Shown one piece after another: positions 42,949 to 51,013 of a stretch of DNA of 64,000 nt. The DNA comes from Actinoplanes sandaracinus (lineage in GTDB: Bacteria > Actinomycetota > Actinomycetes > Mycobacteriales > Micromonosporaceae). The notes under the pieces were generated by a model. It ran no database searches. It saw only the letters and a program-made list of their open reading frames with translations, and was not told the DNA's origin. Numbering within the stretch: the stretch's first letter is position 1; every line of letters starts with the position of its first letter. The translations under genes and the position numbers were made by a program. The DNA is taken from positions 1-64,000 of the forward strand of contig NZ_JASCTH010000011.1 in assembly GCF_030009775.1 (NCBI RefSeq), read 5' to 3'.

Positions 42949-43977
42949 TCAGTAGTGGGCGATGATCCGCCGGGCCGGACCGTCGACGGTGATCCGGCCG
43001 CCGTACGGCAGGATCCACTGCGGTGAGGTGTGCCCGAAATCCACCCCGAAGACGACCATGGCCTCCGGGTTGTAGACCGCCAGCGCCTTCAGCACGGCGG
43101 CCCGCTGCTCCTCGCGATATCCGTCGCGATCCGCCGGCGGCCGCGGGGCGGTGAACACGCTGGCCTTGGCGGTCGCCACCAACACGGCCGGGAACTGCCG
43201 CAGCAGGCCGCGCTCCCCGGCGTTGCGCAGCATGCGGAACACCTCCTCGGCGGGCGGCATCTCCTCGGAGGTCTCCAGGAGGAGCACCGAGCCGGCGTAC
43301 CGCTCGGCCGGGTGGATCCAGCGCCCGGCGGCCAGGTTCCAGTGCAGGATCTCCAGGTTGCCGCCCCAGGCCGGGGCGCTCACCACCCGGTCGGCCTGGT
43401 GCCAGAACCATCCCGGGCTGGGCACCGACGGCGGCGACTCGGTCAGCGCGCGCGGGTCCGCCCAGTCCATCTCCTCCTCGCAGAACTCGCTGACCGGCCG
43501 GATCTCCAGATCGGTCTTCTCGAAGAGGGCCGCCCGCAGTGAGGCACGGTGTTCCGGGTCCACGCCGGCGCCGCGGCCCAGGTGCACCATGGTCGACCCG
43601 CCGTGATAGCCGGGAACGCCGTGGAACCAGAGCCAGTTCAGCAGGTTCGTGTTGTCGGAGTAGCCGAACAACGGCTTGGGGTCGGCGCGGAACACCGCCG
43701 GATCGAGGTGCGGCAACACGGTGATCTGGTCGTCGCCGCCGATGGTGGCCAGCACCGCGCGGATCGACGGGTCCGCATAGGCCGCCATCAGATCGGCGGC
43801 CCGCTCCTGCGGTGTGGAGGCCCGCCGCGTGGTCGGGTACTCCACCGGTTCCAGGCCGAACTCCTCGCGCAGCCGGCTCATCGCCAGCTCGTGCACGGCG
43901 GGAAAGAGGGCCGGCGCGGCGAACGACGGCGAGACGACCGCGACGCGGTCACCGGGGCTGAGTTTCATGTCCCTCAT
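42949..43977 (-). CDS. S66-family peptidase (LD-carboxypeptidase / MccF-like)
   Basis: A 342-residue serine peptidase. The nucleophile Ser lies in FGYSDNTNLLNWL, the Glu in WGGNLEILHWNL and the His in FGHTSPQW, forming the Ser-Glu-His triad of S66. The ATIGGDDQI segment and the overall length fit the MccF-like subgroup, which cleaves acyl-sulfamoyl adenylates of microcin C type. Classical LdcA instead trims cell-wall tetrapeptides. Both roles are possible. ATG 43977 follows GGGGTGAG at a normal spacing, and ATG 43968 is the alternative. It is convergent with the orphan receiver gene. Confidence 0.9.
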   Translation of the reverse strand: MRDMKLSPGDRVAVVSPSFAAPALFPAVHELAMSRLREEFGLEPVEYPTTRRASTPQERAADLMAAYADPSIRAVLATIGGDDQITVLPHLDPAVFRADPKPLFGYSDNTNLLNWLWFHGVPGYHGGSTMVHLGRGAGVDPEHRASLRAALFEKTDLEIRPVSEFCEEEMDWADPRALTESPPSVPSPGWFWHQADRVVSAPAWGGNLEILHWNLAAGRWIHPAERYAGSVLLLETSEEMPPAEEVFRMLRNAGERGLLRQFPAVLVATAKASVFTAPRPPADRDGYREEQRAAVLKALAVYNPEAMVVFGVDFGHTSPQWILPYGGRITVDGPARRIIAHY

Positions 43978-44009
43978 TCAACTCACCCCGGCAACCGGGT
44001 TTCGTCCCG

Positions 44010-44732
44010 TCAGACCACGTTCGCGGTGCCGAGCACCTTGCCGTCCCGGTCGGTGATCATGATCGCGCTAACGTCGGTCGCCTTGGTGGAACTGGCCCCG
44101 GTCAGCTTGGCCTCACCGGTCGGGGTGTCACTCCACGCCGCGGCCTGCTGGGTGGCGCCGGTGCGGCTGCGCACCAGGCAGAGGAACGGCCCGTTGCCGC
44201 TGATCCGGTTCACGTCCAGCGAGATCTCCACACCCCACGCCTTCGGGGTCAGTTTCGCCTCACCGGTCAGCCCGCTGCCCGGCGCCGGCTGGAACTGCGC
44301 GTTGATCAACTGCACGCTGGGGATCGCCTGGACCGACGGATCGTTCTGCGTGCCGGTGTTGGTCATGATGCCGTAGGCGACCCCGGCGGCCGCGATCAGC
44401 GTCACCGACGCGGCGACGAGCCACCGCACCCGGCTCACCCTGGTCTCCTTGTGCTGTTCGGCCCGCATCCGGCTCAGCAGCGTCTCGATGTTCTGCGAAC
44501 TAGGCCTGGCGGCCGGACTGACCGCGAGCGCCGCCCCGCCACCGAGATGCCGCGCGTCCGGCATGCGCTGCAGCATCTCCGGTACGGGTGAGAGCCGGTC
44601 GAGTTCGGCCCGGCACTCGGCGCAGTCGTGCAGGTGCTCGTCGAGCCGTTCGGTGTCGGCCTCGTCGAGCCCGCCCAGGAGATAGCCACCCAGCAGCCGG
44701 TGCAGGGAGCCGTGCTCGTCGACATCGCTCAT
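44010..44732 (-). CDS. anti-sigma factor with zinc-finger (ZAS) N-terminus, RskA-like
   Basis: A 240-residue membrane anti-sigma factor. The N-terminal cytoplasmic domain carries the ZAS motif His-x3-Cys-x2-Cys (HLHDCAECRAEL at about residue 33). A single transmembrane helix (WLVAASVTLIAAAGVAYGI) lies near residue 105. The extracytoplasmic domain ends with SAIMITDRDGKVLGTANVV, as in RskA C-terminal domains. ATG 44732 has GAGGGG five bases upstream, so it is preferred over GTG 44753. It follows the ECF sigma gene by 64 bp on the same strand, so it most likely holds that sigma factor at the membrane until released by regulated proteolysis. Confidence 0.9.
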   Translation of the reverse strand: MSDVDEHGSLHRLLGGYLLGGLDEADTERLDEHLHDCAECRAELDRLSPVPEMLQRMPDARHLGGGAALAVSPAARPSSQNIETLLSRMRAEQHKETRVSRVRWLVAASVTLIAAAGVAYGIMTNTGTQNDPSVQAIPSVQLINAQFQPAPGSGLTGEAKLTPKAWGVEISLDVNRISGNGPFLCLVRSRTGATQQAAAWSDTPTGEAKLTGASSTKATDVSAIMITDRDGKVLGTANVV

Positions 44733-44796
44733 GACGCCCCTCCGCTCCGCCACGGGCCGCCGTGAGTCACCGCGCTGGGCCTGATCATGACCTCGC

Positions 44797-45318
44797 TCAT
44801 CGCAGCATCCCCATCTCCTCGAAGACGGTACGCAAAGCGCGTACGGCGTAGTAGGCGCGCGATTTCACCGTGCCCTCCGGCACCGACAGTTTCCGCGCCG
44901 CGTCCGCCACGCTCTGCCCCTCGTAATACATCGCCTGGATGACCGCCCGGTGTTCCGGCGAGAGCCGTTCCAGCGCCTCCGCCACCAGCCAGCCTTCCAC
45001 CATCTGATCGACATTGTCTGCCGACGGCACCGAGTTGACCGCGTGTTCATCGGCGACCAGGCGTGGCCTGCGCTGTTCGGCACGCCAGGCGTTGGTCACC
45101 ACGTTGCGCGCGATGGTGAGCAGGTACGACCTGGTTCGTCCCGGTTCCGGGTCGAGGTGGTCGATGTGCTTCCAGGCTCGCAGCAGAGTCTCCTGGACCA
45201 TGTCCTCCGCCTTGTGCCGGTCCGACACATACCGCGAGACGAAGTTGATCAGGACTGCATAGTGTTCGGTATAGAGCGCGGTCATCAGTTGCTCGTCGGG
45301 GTTCACCCGTCGCTTCAT
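44797..45318 (-). CDS. ECF-type RNA polymerase sigma factor
   Basis: A 173-residue extracytoplasmic-function sigma factor. Region 2 has NFVSRYVSDRHKAEDMVQET and LLRAWKHID, and the -10-reading segment is TRSYLLTIARNVVTNAWR. Region 4 has LSPEHRAVIQAMYYEGQS and the helix-turn-helix VPEGTVKSRAYYAVRALR. It starts at ATG 45318 with GAGGGGAG upstream, and the frame is open to 45366. It is paired with the ZAS anti-sigma factor downstream, the arrangement of SigK/RskA or SigL/RslA systems. Targets are not visible. Confidence 0.93.
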   Translation of the reverse strand: MKRRVNPDEQLMTALYTEHYAVLINFVSRYVSDRHKAEDMVQETLLRAWKHIDHLDPEPGRTRSYLLTIARNVVTNAWRAEQRRPRLVADEHAVNSVPSADNVDQMVEGWLVAEALERLSPEHRAVIQAMYYEGQSVADAARKLSVPEGTVKSRAYYAVRALRTVFEEMGMLR

Positions 45319-45429
45319 CGGCGCCAGCTCTCCCCTCGGGTTCGGCCCGGCCACCCGGATGTACATCGTGGCACGTGGACCGGTTCAAACGCGGCCCGGA
45401 AAAGCGACCGAAGATTTACAGCAGACGTC

Positions 45430-45460
45430 GATGCCCGGTCCTCGGCGAGGACCGGGCATC
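45430..45460 (-). terminator. terminator of the neprosin-like gene
   Basis: A perfect 14-bp stem (GATGCCCGGTCCTC with GAGGACCGGGCATC) closes a 3-nt loop. It begins about 19 nt after the stop codon of the gene at 45479-46585 and separates it from the ECF sigma gene downstream on the same strand. It is one of the strongest hairpins in the window. Confidence 0.8.
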
Positions 45461-45478
45461 GGACGCTGAAGATCGGGT

Positions 45479-46585
45479 TCAGCAAGCTCCCGGGCCGCCG
45501 TAGCGGAACGTCCGGGCGCTCAGCTTCACCGCCGTGTAGACGTCGCTGGTGCTCCGCACGAACATGTCCGCCGGGGGTCCGTTCACGAAGGCCAGGCTGC
45601 CGATCCGCGCCGAGGTGTTGTCGTCGCCGCGCCGGCCGTTGCCCATCTGGGTGCACGGCTTCTCGGAGGCCGCGGCCACCTCGCCGAAGACCTGGACCAT
45701 GCCGGTCTTGGAGAAGTCGACGGTCCACAGCTCCGCCGGGAAGTAGCCGACCCACTCGGTGTCGTAGGCGACCCACCAGGCCTTGTTGAAGTACTGCAGG
45801 CCGAACCGCTTCGTGGCGTCCTGCGGCAGCGTGTCACCGGGGCGGATGTTCTCGCTGAACTGGACGAAGCCGCAGCCGTTGTAGCAGGTCGACTTGCGGT
45901 CGGCCCAGTGGAAGACGAACAGGTGCGGGTCGTCGTCGCCGTTGACGACCCGGTCCACGTTCCAGCCCACCTCGACGATCTGGGCACCGTCGGCCGACTG
46001 CACGGCCAGTTCGGCGAGCGTGTGGTAATCGGGCCTGTCCAGCGTCGGCTTGCTGATGGTGAGGTTGGCGTAGGCGCCCTCGGAGACCGCGGCCTGCGAG
46101 CCGACGTTGTAGAGGAAGTGGACGGTCGGCTTGTCCGAGGCGGCGGCGGTCGGCGTCACGCCCGGGGGTTCCGGCGGGACGACCGTGGTCTTCTCCGACT
46201 TGAGGAAGGTGCCGCGCGAGGAGCGGCCCTTCGGCGCGTACTCCTCGTCGGCCTCCCGGCCGCTCGTGTCGGGCGCGGCCGCGTCCAGGCCGGCGGCCTT
46301 GAGCGCGCGGCTGCTCGCGCCGTCCCGCCCGGTCCTGATCTCCTCGGGGCGCTGGCCCCACGGCAGTGTGGACGGCGGAGTCAGCTCCGGCGCCGCCTCC
46401 GCGCCGGTGGCGGCACGTGAGGCCGCGCCCGCCTGGGGAGCGCCGGCGGAGACCGCGGCCGGCGCCGGAGCCGGGCTCACCGGGATCTGCTCCGCACCCG
46501 CGTGGAGGGTCGATACGATTCCGATGGAGCCGATGACCGCGGCGGTGATGCCCGCGGCGAGCAGTCCGCGGCGTGATTTCAGCAC
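45479..46585 (-). CDS. secreted neprosin-like (DUF239-type) protein
   Basis: A 368-residue exported protein with a signal peptide of about 31 residues. A long Ala/Pro-rich, likely disordered linker follows (to about residue 140), then a C-terminal beta-rich domain of about 225 residues. The domain shows the neprosin pattern: YHTLAELAVQ, IVEVGWNVD, DDPHLFVFHWAD, TCYNGCGFVQ, GYFPAELW and VFGEVAAA before CTQMGNG. Neprosins are glutamic endopeptidases with two catalytic Glu, for which the Glu in VEVGW and in FGEV are candidates. Cys pairs suggest an extracellular location. It is followed by a strong terminator. Confidence 0.75.
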   Translation of the reverse strand: MLKSRRGLLAAGITAAVIGSIGIVSTLHAGAEQIPVSPAPAPAAVSAGAPQAGAASRAATGAEAAPELTPPSTLPWGQRPEEIRTGRDGASSRALKAAGLDAAAPDTSGREADEEYAPKGRSSRGTFLKSEKTTVVPPEPPGVTPTAAASDKPTVHFLYNVGSQAAVSEGAYANLTISKPTLDRPDYHTLAELAVQSADGAQIVEVGWNVDRVVNGDDDPHLFVFHWADRKSTCYNGCGFVQFSENIRPGDTLPQDATKRFGLQYFNKAWWVAYDTEWVGYFPAELWTVDFSKTGMVQVFGEVAAASEKPCTQMGNGRRGDDNTSARIGSLAFVNGPPADMFVRSTSDVYTAVKLSARTFRYGGPGAC

Positions 46586-46916
46586 GTGTCCGTCCTCGGT
46601 GTGTCAGGGCATCAGAGCCGAAACATCGGAGGCGTCCACTCGGGCGGCCTTCGGCAACCGGTACTCGGCGGCGCTGGTCACCATATAGCCTTCTCGATTC
46701 GGCAGGGACCGCCTGAGCAGCATATTTCGCCGAAACGGCCGATCGGGGTAGGCCGATCTGGTGACACTTCGGCCCCCCTGCTCGACGCAGCGTGCCGGAA
46801 CGACCGCGCAACGGAGTTTCGCGTCAGGTCTCGAAAGAGGCAAAGTTCGCCAAGCCTCTTTCCAGCCGGACGCCGCATCACGGATTCGCCACCCACCTGC
46901 GGGGATCTTGTGATAA
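46586..46916. other. divergent intergenic region
   Basis: This region carries the minus-strand promoter of the neprosin-like gene and the upstream part of the cysteine dioxygenase promoter. I see no small gene or RNA that I can support. The operator-like repeat just beyond it is listed separately. Confidence 0.4.
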
Positions 46917-46937
46917 AACCTATCAGGTCTATAGGTT
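46917..46937 (+). promoter_or_regulatory. inverted-repeat operator before cysteine dioxygenase
   Basis: AACCTAT and ATAGGTT form a perfect 7-bp inverted repeat around a 7-nt spacer. A TATATATATCT tract follows, then GAGGAGGGG and the GTG at 46965. This is a marked AT-rich island in GC-rich DNA. The position over the promoter suggests a dimeric regulator, and given the target gene a sulfur-responsive regulator of Rrf2/CymR type is possible (inference). Confidence 0.6.
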
Positions 46938-46964
46938 ATATATATCTAACTGAGGAGGGGCACC

Positions 46965-47435
46965 GTGACCGCCACCGGCGTACGACTCGACCATCTCGCG
47001 ATCGCCCGGCGATTCTCGGCCGCCGCCGACGAGTGGGCCGTCGCGCTCCGGTTCGATCCGGTCGAGCGCTGGTACCACCGGCTCGCGGTGGCCGACGACC
47101 ACGAGGTCTGGCTGCTCACCTGGCTACCCGGACAGGCCACCGAGATCCACGACCACGGCGGTTCGGCCGGCGCCTTCTTCGTGCACGGCGGCGCCCTGGT
47201 CGAGGACACCGTGTCGGCCGGCGACGGGACGGCCCGGATCGTCTCGCGGGAGCTGGGCGAAGGCGCGGGCCGCCGGTTCGGCAGCCACCACATCCACCGC
47301 ATCGAGAACCGCTCGGCCCGGCCCGCGATCAGCGTGCACGTCTACGGCCCGGCTCTGACCACCATGACCAAGTACCACCTCGGCCCGGCCGGCCTGCGGG
47401 TCCGCGCCGTGGAGCGGGCCGGCGCACAGTGGTGA
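46965..47435 (+). CDS. cysteine dioxygenase-family protein
   Basis: A 156-residue cupin. The iron ligands are the two His in LPGQATEIHDHGGSAGAFFV and a third His in the GSHHIHRIEN segment. The spacing fits type I cysteine dioxygenase, which oxidises cysteine to cysteine sulfinate with O2. The C-terminal PALTTMTKYHL is also family-like. GTG 46965 is well placed behind GAGGAGGGG. It stands alone, convergent with a lipoprotein gene. The operator upstream suggests control by cysteine or sulfur supply. Confidence 0.88.
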   Translation: MTATGVRLDHLAIARRFSAAADEWAVALRFDPVERWYHRLAVADDHEVWLLTWLPGQATEIHDHGGSAGAFFVHGGALVEDTVSAGDGTARIVSRELGEGAGRRFGSHHIHRIENRSARPAISVHVYGPALTTMTKYHLGPAGLRVRAVERAGAQW

Positions 47436-47439
47436 CCGC

Positions 47440-48003
47440 CTACTCCGGGTAGACCACGCCCGAGCGCCCGCTGTAGAGATGACGGGTGCCGTCCACCTCA
47501 CGGCCGCTGTTCGGCGCGTCCAGCCAGACGATGTAGGCCTCGCCCGGGATGAGTCCGGTGATCGTGGTGCTCACCGAACACCCGGCGCCGGCCGGCACCT
47601 CCTGCCACGACGGCTCCGGCTGCGGGCCGGCGACCAGCGCCTGGGGCACGGCCGTGATCCGGTAGTTCGAGTCGTACTGGGCCGGCCACTCGACCGCGAG
47701 TGAACCGGACCCCGGCGTCACCTCGACCGGGATCATCACCGGCTCGGTCCGCGGCCAGATCTTCGTGCAACTCGGGTCGGGCGCCGGCGCGGAGAGCGAG
47801 ACCGCGGGCGTGGCGATCGGCTTGCCGGTGGTCGCGGCCGGGGACGGCGTCGCCTTGCCCTCGGCCACCTCGATCCACGACTTCCCCTTCTCGGCCATCG
47901 CCGCCGATTCACCGGCCGTGCCGCCGCCGAGCCCGAGCGCGGCGCATCCGCCGAGCGCCAGCGACGTCGCCGCCAGTGCGAACGCGATCCTGGTATGCCG
48001 CAT
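47440..48003 (-). CDS. lipoprotein with fibronectin-III-like domain
   Basis: A 187-residue lipoprotein starting at ATG 48003. The signal peptide ends in the lipobox LALGGC (Cys about residue 20). A Thr/Pro/Ala-rich spacer at 50-80 precedes a beta-sandwich domain (LAVEWPAQYDSNYRITAVPQ, CSVSTTITGLIPGEAYIVWL) in the style of an FN3 fold. It ends with YSGRSGVVYPE. It is probably anchored to the outer face of the membrane. The only adjacent gene on the same strand is the Atu4866-like gene upstream. The function is not known. Confidence 0.7.
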   Translation of the reverse strand: MRHTRIAFALAATSLALGGCAALGLGGGTAGESAAMAEKGKSWIEVAEGKATPSPAATTGKPIATPAVSLSAPAPDPSCTKIWPRTEPVMIPVEVTPGSGSLAVEWPAQYDSNYRITAVPQALVAGPQPEPSWQEVPAGAGCSVSTTITGLIPGEAYIVWLDAPNSGREVDGTRHLYSGRSGVVYPE

Positions 48004-48053
48004 GCAACCCCCTGTTCGGTGTCCCCTCCCGATCGGCATGGGCCCGCGCCGCC

Positions 48054-48422
48054 TTAGGCCGCGGAGGCCGGGCGCAACCGGTGCCCGGCCATCTCCAGCT
48101 CGCCGTCGTGCACGTGAACGTCGGTGTGCAGGCCGGAGTCGTCCCGGAGCAGGACCGACTCCCCCTGGATCCAGTAGGTGCCGCGGGCCGGCCTACGGCG
48201 GCCGGACACCTCGCCGGCATAGGTGCCGTCCTTACGCAGTTGCAGCTTCACCACGCCGTCCGGGCTACGCCAGGCGCCCACCACGGCCGTGGTGGTCACC
48301 ACCCGGGGACGGCCGGAGCCGGGCGGAGAGTACGGATCCGCCGCCCCGCCCATGGCGATGGCGAGGACGGAGGCGGCGTCGAGCACGGTGAAGTCGACGT
48401 GGGTTGCACAGGGCGTGGCCAT
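48054..48422 (-). CDS. small Atu4866-like domain protein
   Basis: A 122-residue protein. Residues 45-120 show the compact beta-strand pattern of the Atu4866 family: VGAWRSPDGVVKLQLRKDG, then GRRRPARGTYWIQGESVLLR, DDSGLHTDVHVHDGELEMAG. The N-terminal 40 residues lack a clear signal peptide. In many actinobacteria such proteins lie next to regulators and oxidoreductases, but no catalytic role is known. It could be co-transcribed with the lipoprotein gene downstream (50 bp gap). The family call is from pattern memory. Confidence 0.6.
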   Translation of the reverse strand: MATPCATHVDFTVLDAASVLAIAMGGAADPYSPPGSGRPRVVTTTAVVGAWRSPDGVVKLQLRKDGTYAGEVSGRRRPARGTYWIQGESVLLRDDSGLHTDVHVHDGELEMAGHRLRPASAA

Positions 48423-48542
48423 GGTTCTCCGGATCCGGGTCGGTCGAGGGATTCGGCCTCTCCGGTCGGCACGGCCGGCCCGCGTTCCTGGTTTTCCTGA
48501 GTTGCGATCGGGAGCGAACCGGTGCCGGAACGGGTGCGACGG

Positions 48543-49142
48543 TCAGCCGGTGGCCTTCAGCGCCGCGGTGACGGCGATGGTGAACTTCTCCAGGTAGTCG
48601 TCCTCGATCGGCTGCCGCGCCACGGCCAGACGCCAGTAGAGCGGGCCGAGGATCATGTCGACGGCCACGTCCGGATCGGTGCCGTCGGGCAGCTCGCCCC
48701 GGGCCACCGCCTGACCGATCAGTTTCTCCCCGACGGCCTGCTGATGGGTCCGGAGGGCCCGCTGGAGCGTCTCGGAGATCTGCGGGTTGCGGGCGGCCTC
48801 GGCCATCAGGTCCGGGATGATCTGTGACGCCATCCGGTGCCGGAGCGCGGTACTGACGATCATCAGCAGGAGAGCCAGATCACCTGAGAAACTTCCGGTG
48901 TCGGGAAGTGGAACTTTGCGTTCCGCGACATCGGAGATTATCTCCATTACCATCTCGAGTTTGTTGCTCCATCTACGATAGATCGCGGTCTTGCCGACCC
49001 CGGCTCGACGCGCCACCGCTTCGATGGACAACCTGCCATAACCCACTTCCGCCAGCTCGGTCATGACCGCATTGCGGATAGCGACGGTGATGTCGCCTCG
49101 GAGCACCGCCGCTCCGGCTGGTGCGCGCTTGATTGTCGCCAC
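48543..49142 (-). CDS. TetR-family transcriptional regulator
   Basis: A 199-residue repressor-type protein. The N-terminal helix-turn-helix is LSIEAVARRAGVGKTAIYRRWSNK at about residues 37-60 (only key residues quoted: ARRAGVGKTAIYRRW). The remaining helices resemble the TetR_C_16/33-type ligand domain and contain LGPLYWRLAVARQP. The gene is divergent from the polysaccharide exporter at 49330 (187 bp between starts), so that exporter is a possible target, as is its own promoter. Confidence 0.9.
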   Translation of the reverse strand: MATIKRAPAGAAVLRGDITVAIRNAVMTELAEVGYGRLSIEAVARRAGVGKTAIYRRWSNKLEMVMEIISDVAERKVPLPDTGSFSGDLALLLMIVSTALRHRMASQIIPDLMAEAARNPQISETLQRALRTHQQAVGEKLIGQAVARGELPDGTDPDVAVDMILGPLYWRLAVARQPIEDDYLEKFTIAVTAALKATG

Positions 49143-49329
49143 CCGGTCACTATAACGCTACGACGTAACGGTTGCGTTCCGCCGTTTGGTCAGCTACCGT
49201 CACAGCCACGTCGATACGAACCCGTTTCATCGATTGCGGCGCGGGCCTGTCATGCTGCTTGCTGTGTCCTCGCACCAGGCATCGGACCCCGCCAACTCCT
49301 ACGGGCCGACTAGATCGGAGCACGACCCC

Positions 49330-50226
49330 ATGCCAGAGACGGCGGTCGCCACTGCCGGCACCGAGCTCTCCCTCAAGGAGCAGGCCCGGAAGCACGGCCT
49401 GAGCGCTTCAGGGCGGCTTCCCAGCCTCCCGGAGTACACCCGGGAGCTGTGGGCGTACCGGTACTTCATCCGGGCGCACGCGACGGCGAAGATGACCTCG
49501 GCGTTGGGCAACACCAAGCTCGGCGCGGTGTGGCAGGTGCTCACCCCGATGATCAACGCGGCGCTCTACTACGTGATCTTCGGTGTCATCCTGGGCGGCC
49601 ACAACGACGTCCCGAACTTCATCGCGTACCTCTGCGTCGGTGTCTTCGTCTTCCAGTTCACCCAGTCATCGGTCCAGACCGGCAGCAACTCGATCGTCGG
49701 CAACCTGGGCCTGATCCGCGCGCTGAACTTCCCTCGCGCCAGCCTGCCGCTCTCGGCGGTCCTGGTCGAGATCCGGAACTTCGTCGTGGCGCTGGTCGTT
49801 CTGATGGGCATCGTGCTGGTCACCCGCGAGCCGCTCACCGCCGAGTGGCTGATGGTGCCGCCGGCGCTGCTCCTGCAGTCGATCTTCAACGTCGGCCTCA
49901 GCATGGCCATCGCCCGCTACAGCTCCGCGCTGCGCGACGTCCGGCAACTGGTCCCGTTCGTCATGCGCTTCTGGATGTACGGGTCCGCCGTGCTCTACCC
50001 GGTGACCAAGTTCGAGTCGGTCCTGGGCGGGTGGCAGCTCCAGGTGGTCGAGGCCAACCCGATGCTGGTGTTCATCGAGTTGATGCGCCACGCGCTGATC
50101 GAGGGCGCCCCGGCCGCCAACAACCTCACCGTTCTCTGGATCGAGGCGACCGTCTGGACCCTCGTCGTCGGCATCGGTGGTTTCGTCTACTTCTGGCGCG
50201 GAGAGAAGGGTTACGGCCGTGGCTGA
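49330..50226 (+). CDS. polysaccharide/teichoic acid ABC transporter permease (TagG-like)
   Basis: A 298-residue membrane protein of the ABC-2 type. A cytoplasmic N-terminus (GRLPSLPEYTRELWAYRYF) precedes six helices, with the family segment SALGNTKLGAVWQVLTPMINA before TM1 and RDVRQLVPFVMRFWMYGSAVLYP near TM5. These permeases export undecaprenyl-linked wall teichoic acid, O-antigen or similar glycans. ATG 49330 is the best start, with a GGAG upstream. It overlaps the ATPase gene by 8 nt. It is a candidate exporter for the pseudaminic-acid glycan made about 10 kb away (inference). Confidence 0.9.
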   Translation: MPETAVATAGTELSLKEQARKHGLSASGRLPSLPEYTRELWAYRYFIRAHATAKMTSALGNTKLGAVWQVLTPMINAALYYVIFGVILGGHNDVPNFIAYLCVGVFVFQFTQSSVQTGSNSIVGNLGLIRALNFPRASLPLSAVLVEIRNFVVALVVLMGIVLVTREPLTAEWLMVPPALLLQSIFNVGLSMAIARYSSALRDVRQLVPFVMRFWMYGSAVLYPVTKFESVLGGWQLQVVEANPMLVFIELMRHALIEGAPAANNLTVLWIEATVWTLVVGIGGFVYFWRGEKGYGRG

Positions 50227-50989
50227 CAACGAACGGGTCCCGACCGTCATCGCGGACGATGCTCACATCACCTACCGCATCCACCAGGCCGGTGCGGCCG
50301 CCGGCAGCCCGCTGGCCAGCTTCAAGCGGCTCGCGACCCGCTCCAAGGGCGGCAACGTGCGCGAGGTGCACGCGGTCAAGGGCGTCAGCTTCGTCGCCTA
50401 CAAGGGCGAGGCCATCGGCCTGATCGGCACCAACGGCTCCGGCAAGTCGACCCTGCTGCGCGCGATCGCCGGGCTGCTGCCGGTGACCCAGGGCGCGATC
50501 TACGCCGCCGGCCAGCCCTCGCTGCTGGGCGTCAACGCGGCGCTGATGAACGAACTGCCCGGCGACCGCAACGTCGAGCTGGGCTGCCTGGCGATGGGCA
50601 TGTCACCGGCCGAGGTGCGGGCCAAACGGGACGACATCATCGCGTTCTCCGGCATCAACGACAAGGGCGACTTCTCGTCCCTGCCGATGCGGACGTACTC
50701 CTCCGGCATGTCCGCCCGGCTGCGGTTCTCCATCGCCGCCGCGAAGAAGCACGACGTGCTCCTGATCGACGAGGCCCTCGCCACCGGTGACGCCAAGTTC
50801 CGCAAGCGCAGCGAGGCGCGGGTCCGCGAGCTGCGGGCCGAGGCCGGCACGGTGTTCCTGGTCAGCCACAGCGAGCAGTCGATCCGCGACACCTGCCAGC
50901 GCTGCCTCTGGCTGGAGGCCGGCGAGTTGCGGGCCGACGGCCCGACCGCCGACGTGATGAAGGAGTACGACGCCTTCTCCCGCAGGTAG
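50219..50989 (+). CDS. polysaccharide ABC transporter ATP-binding protein (TagH-like)
   Basis: A 256-residue ABC ATPase starting at GTG 50219 inside the permease 3' end. Walker A is GTNGSGKST (70-78), the signature is YSSGMSARL and Walker B is VLLIDEAL, followed by the switch His in FLVSHSEQSI. The LLGVNAALMNELPGDRNVELG segment between Walker A and the signature is typical of TagH/Wzt-type proteins. There is no C-terminal carbohydrate-binding domain, so the substrate end group is not recognised here. It works with the permease upstream. Confidence 0.93.
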   Translation: MADNERVPTVIADDAHITYRIHQAGAAAGSPLASFKRLATRSKGGNVREVHAVKGVSFVAYKGEAIGLIGTNGSGKSTLLRAIAGLLPVTQGAIYAAGQPSLLGVNAALMNELPGDRNVELGCLAMGMSPAEVRAKRDDIIAFSGINDKGDFSSLPMRTYSSGMSARLRFSIAAAKKHDVLLIDEALATGDAKFRKRSEARVRELRAEAGTVFLVSHSEQSIRDTCQRCLWLEAGELRADGPTADVMKEYDAFSRR

Positions 50990-51013
50990 GCCCCGTACTC
51001 CCCCGATGTGGTT

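Noticed and set aside
46795..46825. ECF-type promoter (GGAAC with CGTC) reading towards cysteine dioxygenase
   Set aside because: The distance to the gene and the stronger AT-rich promoter region at 46931-46950 make it unlikely.
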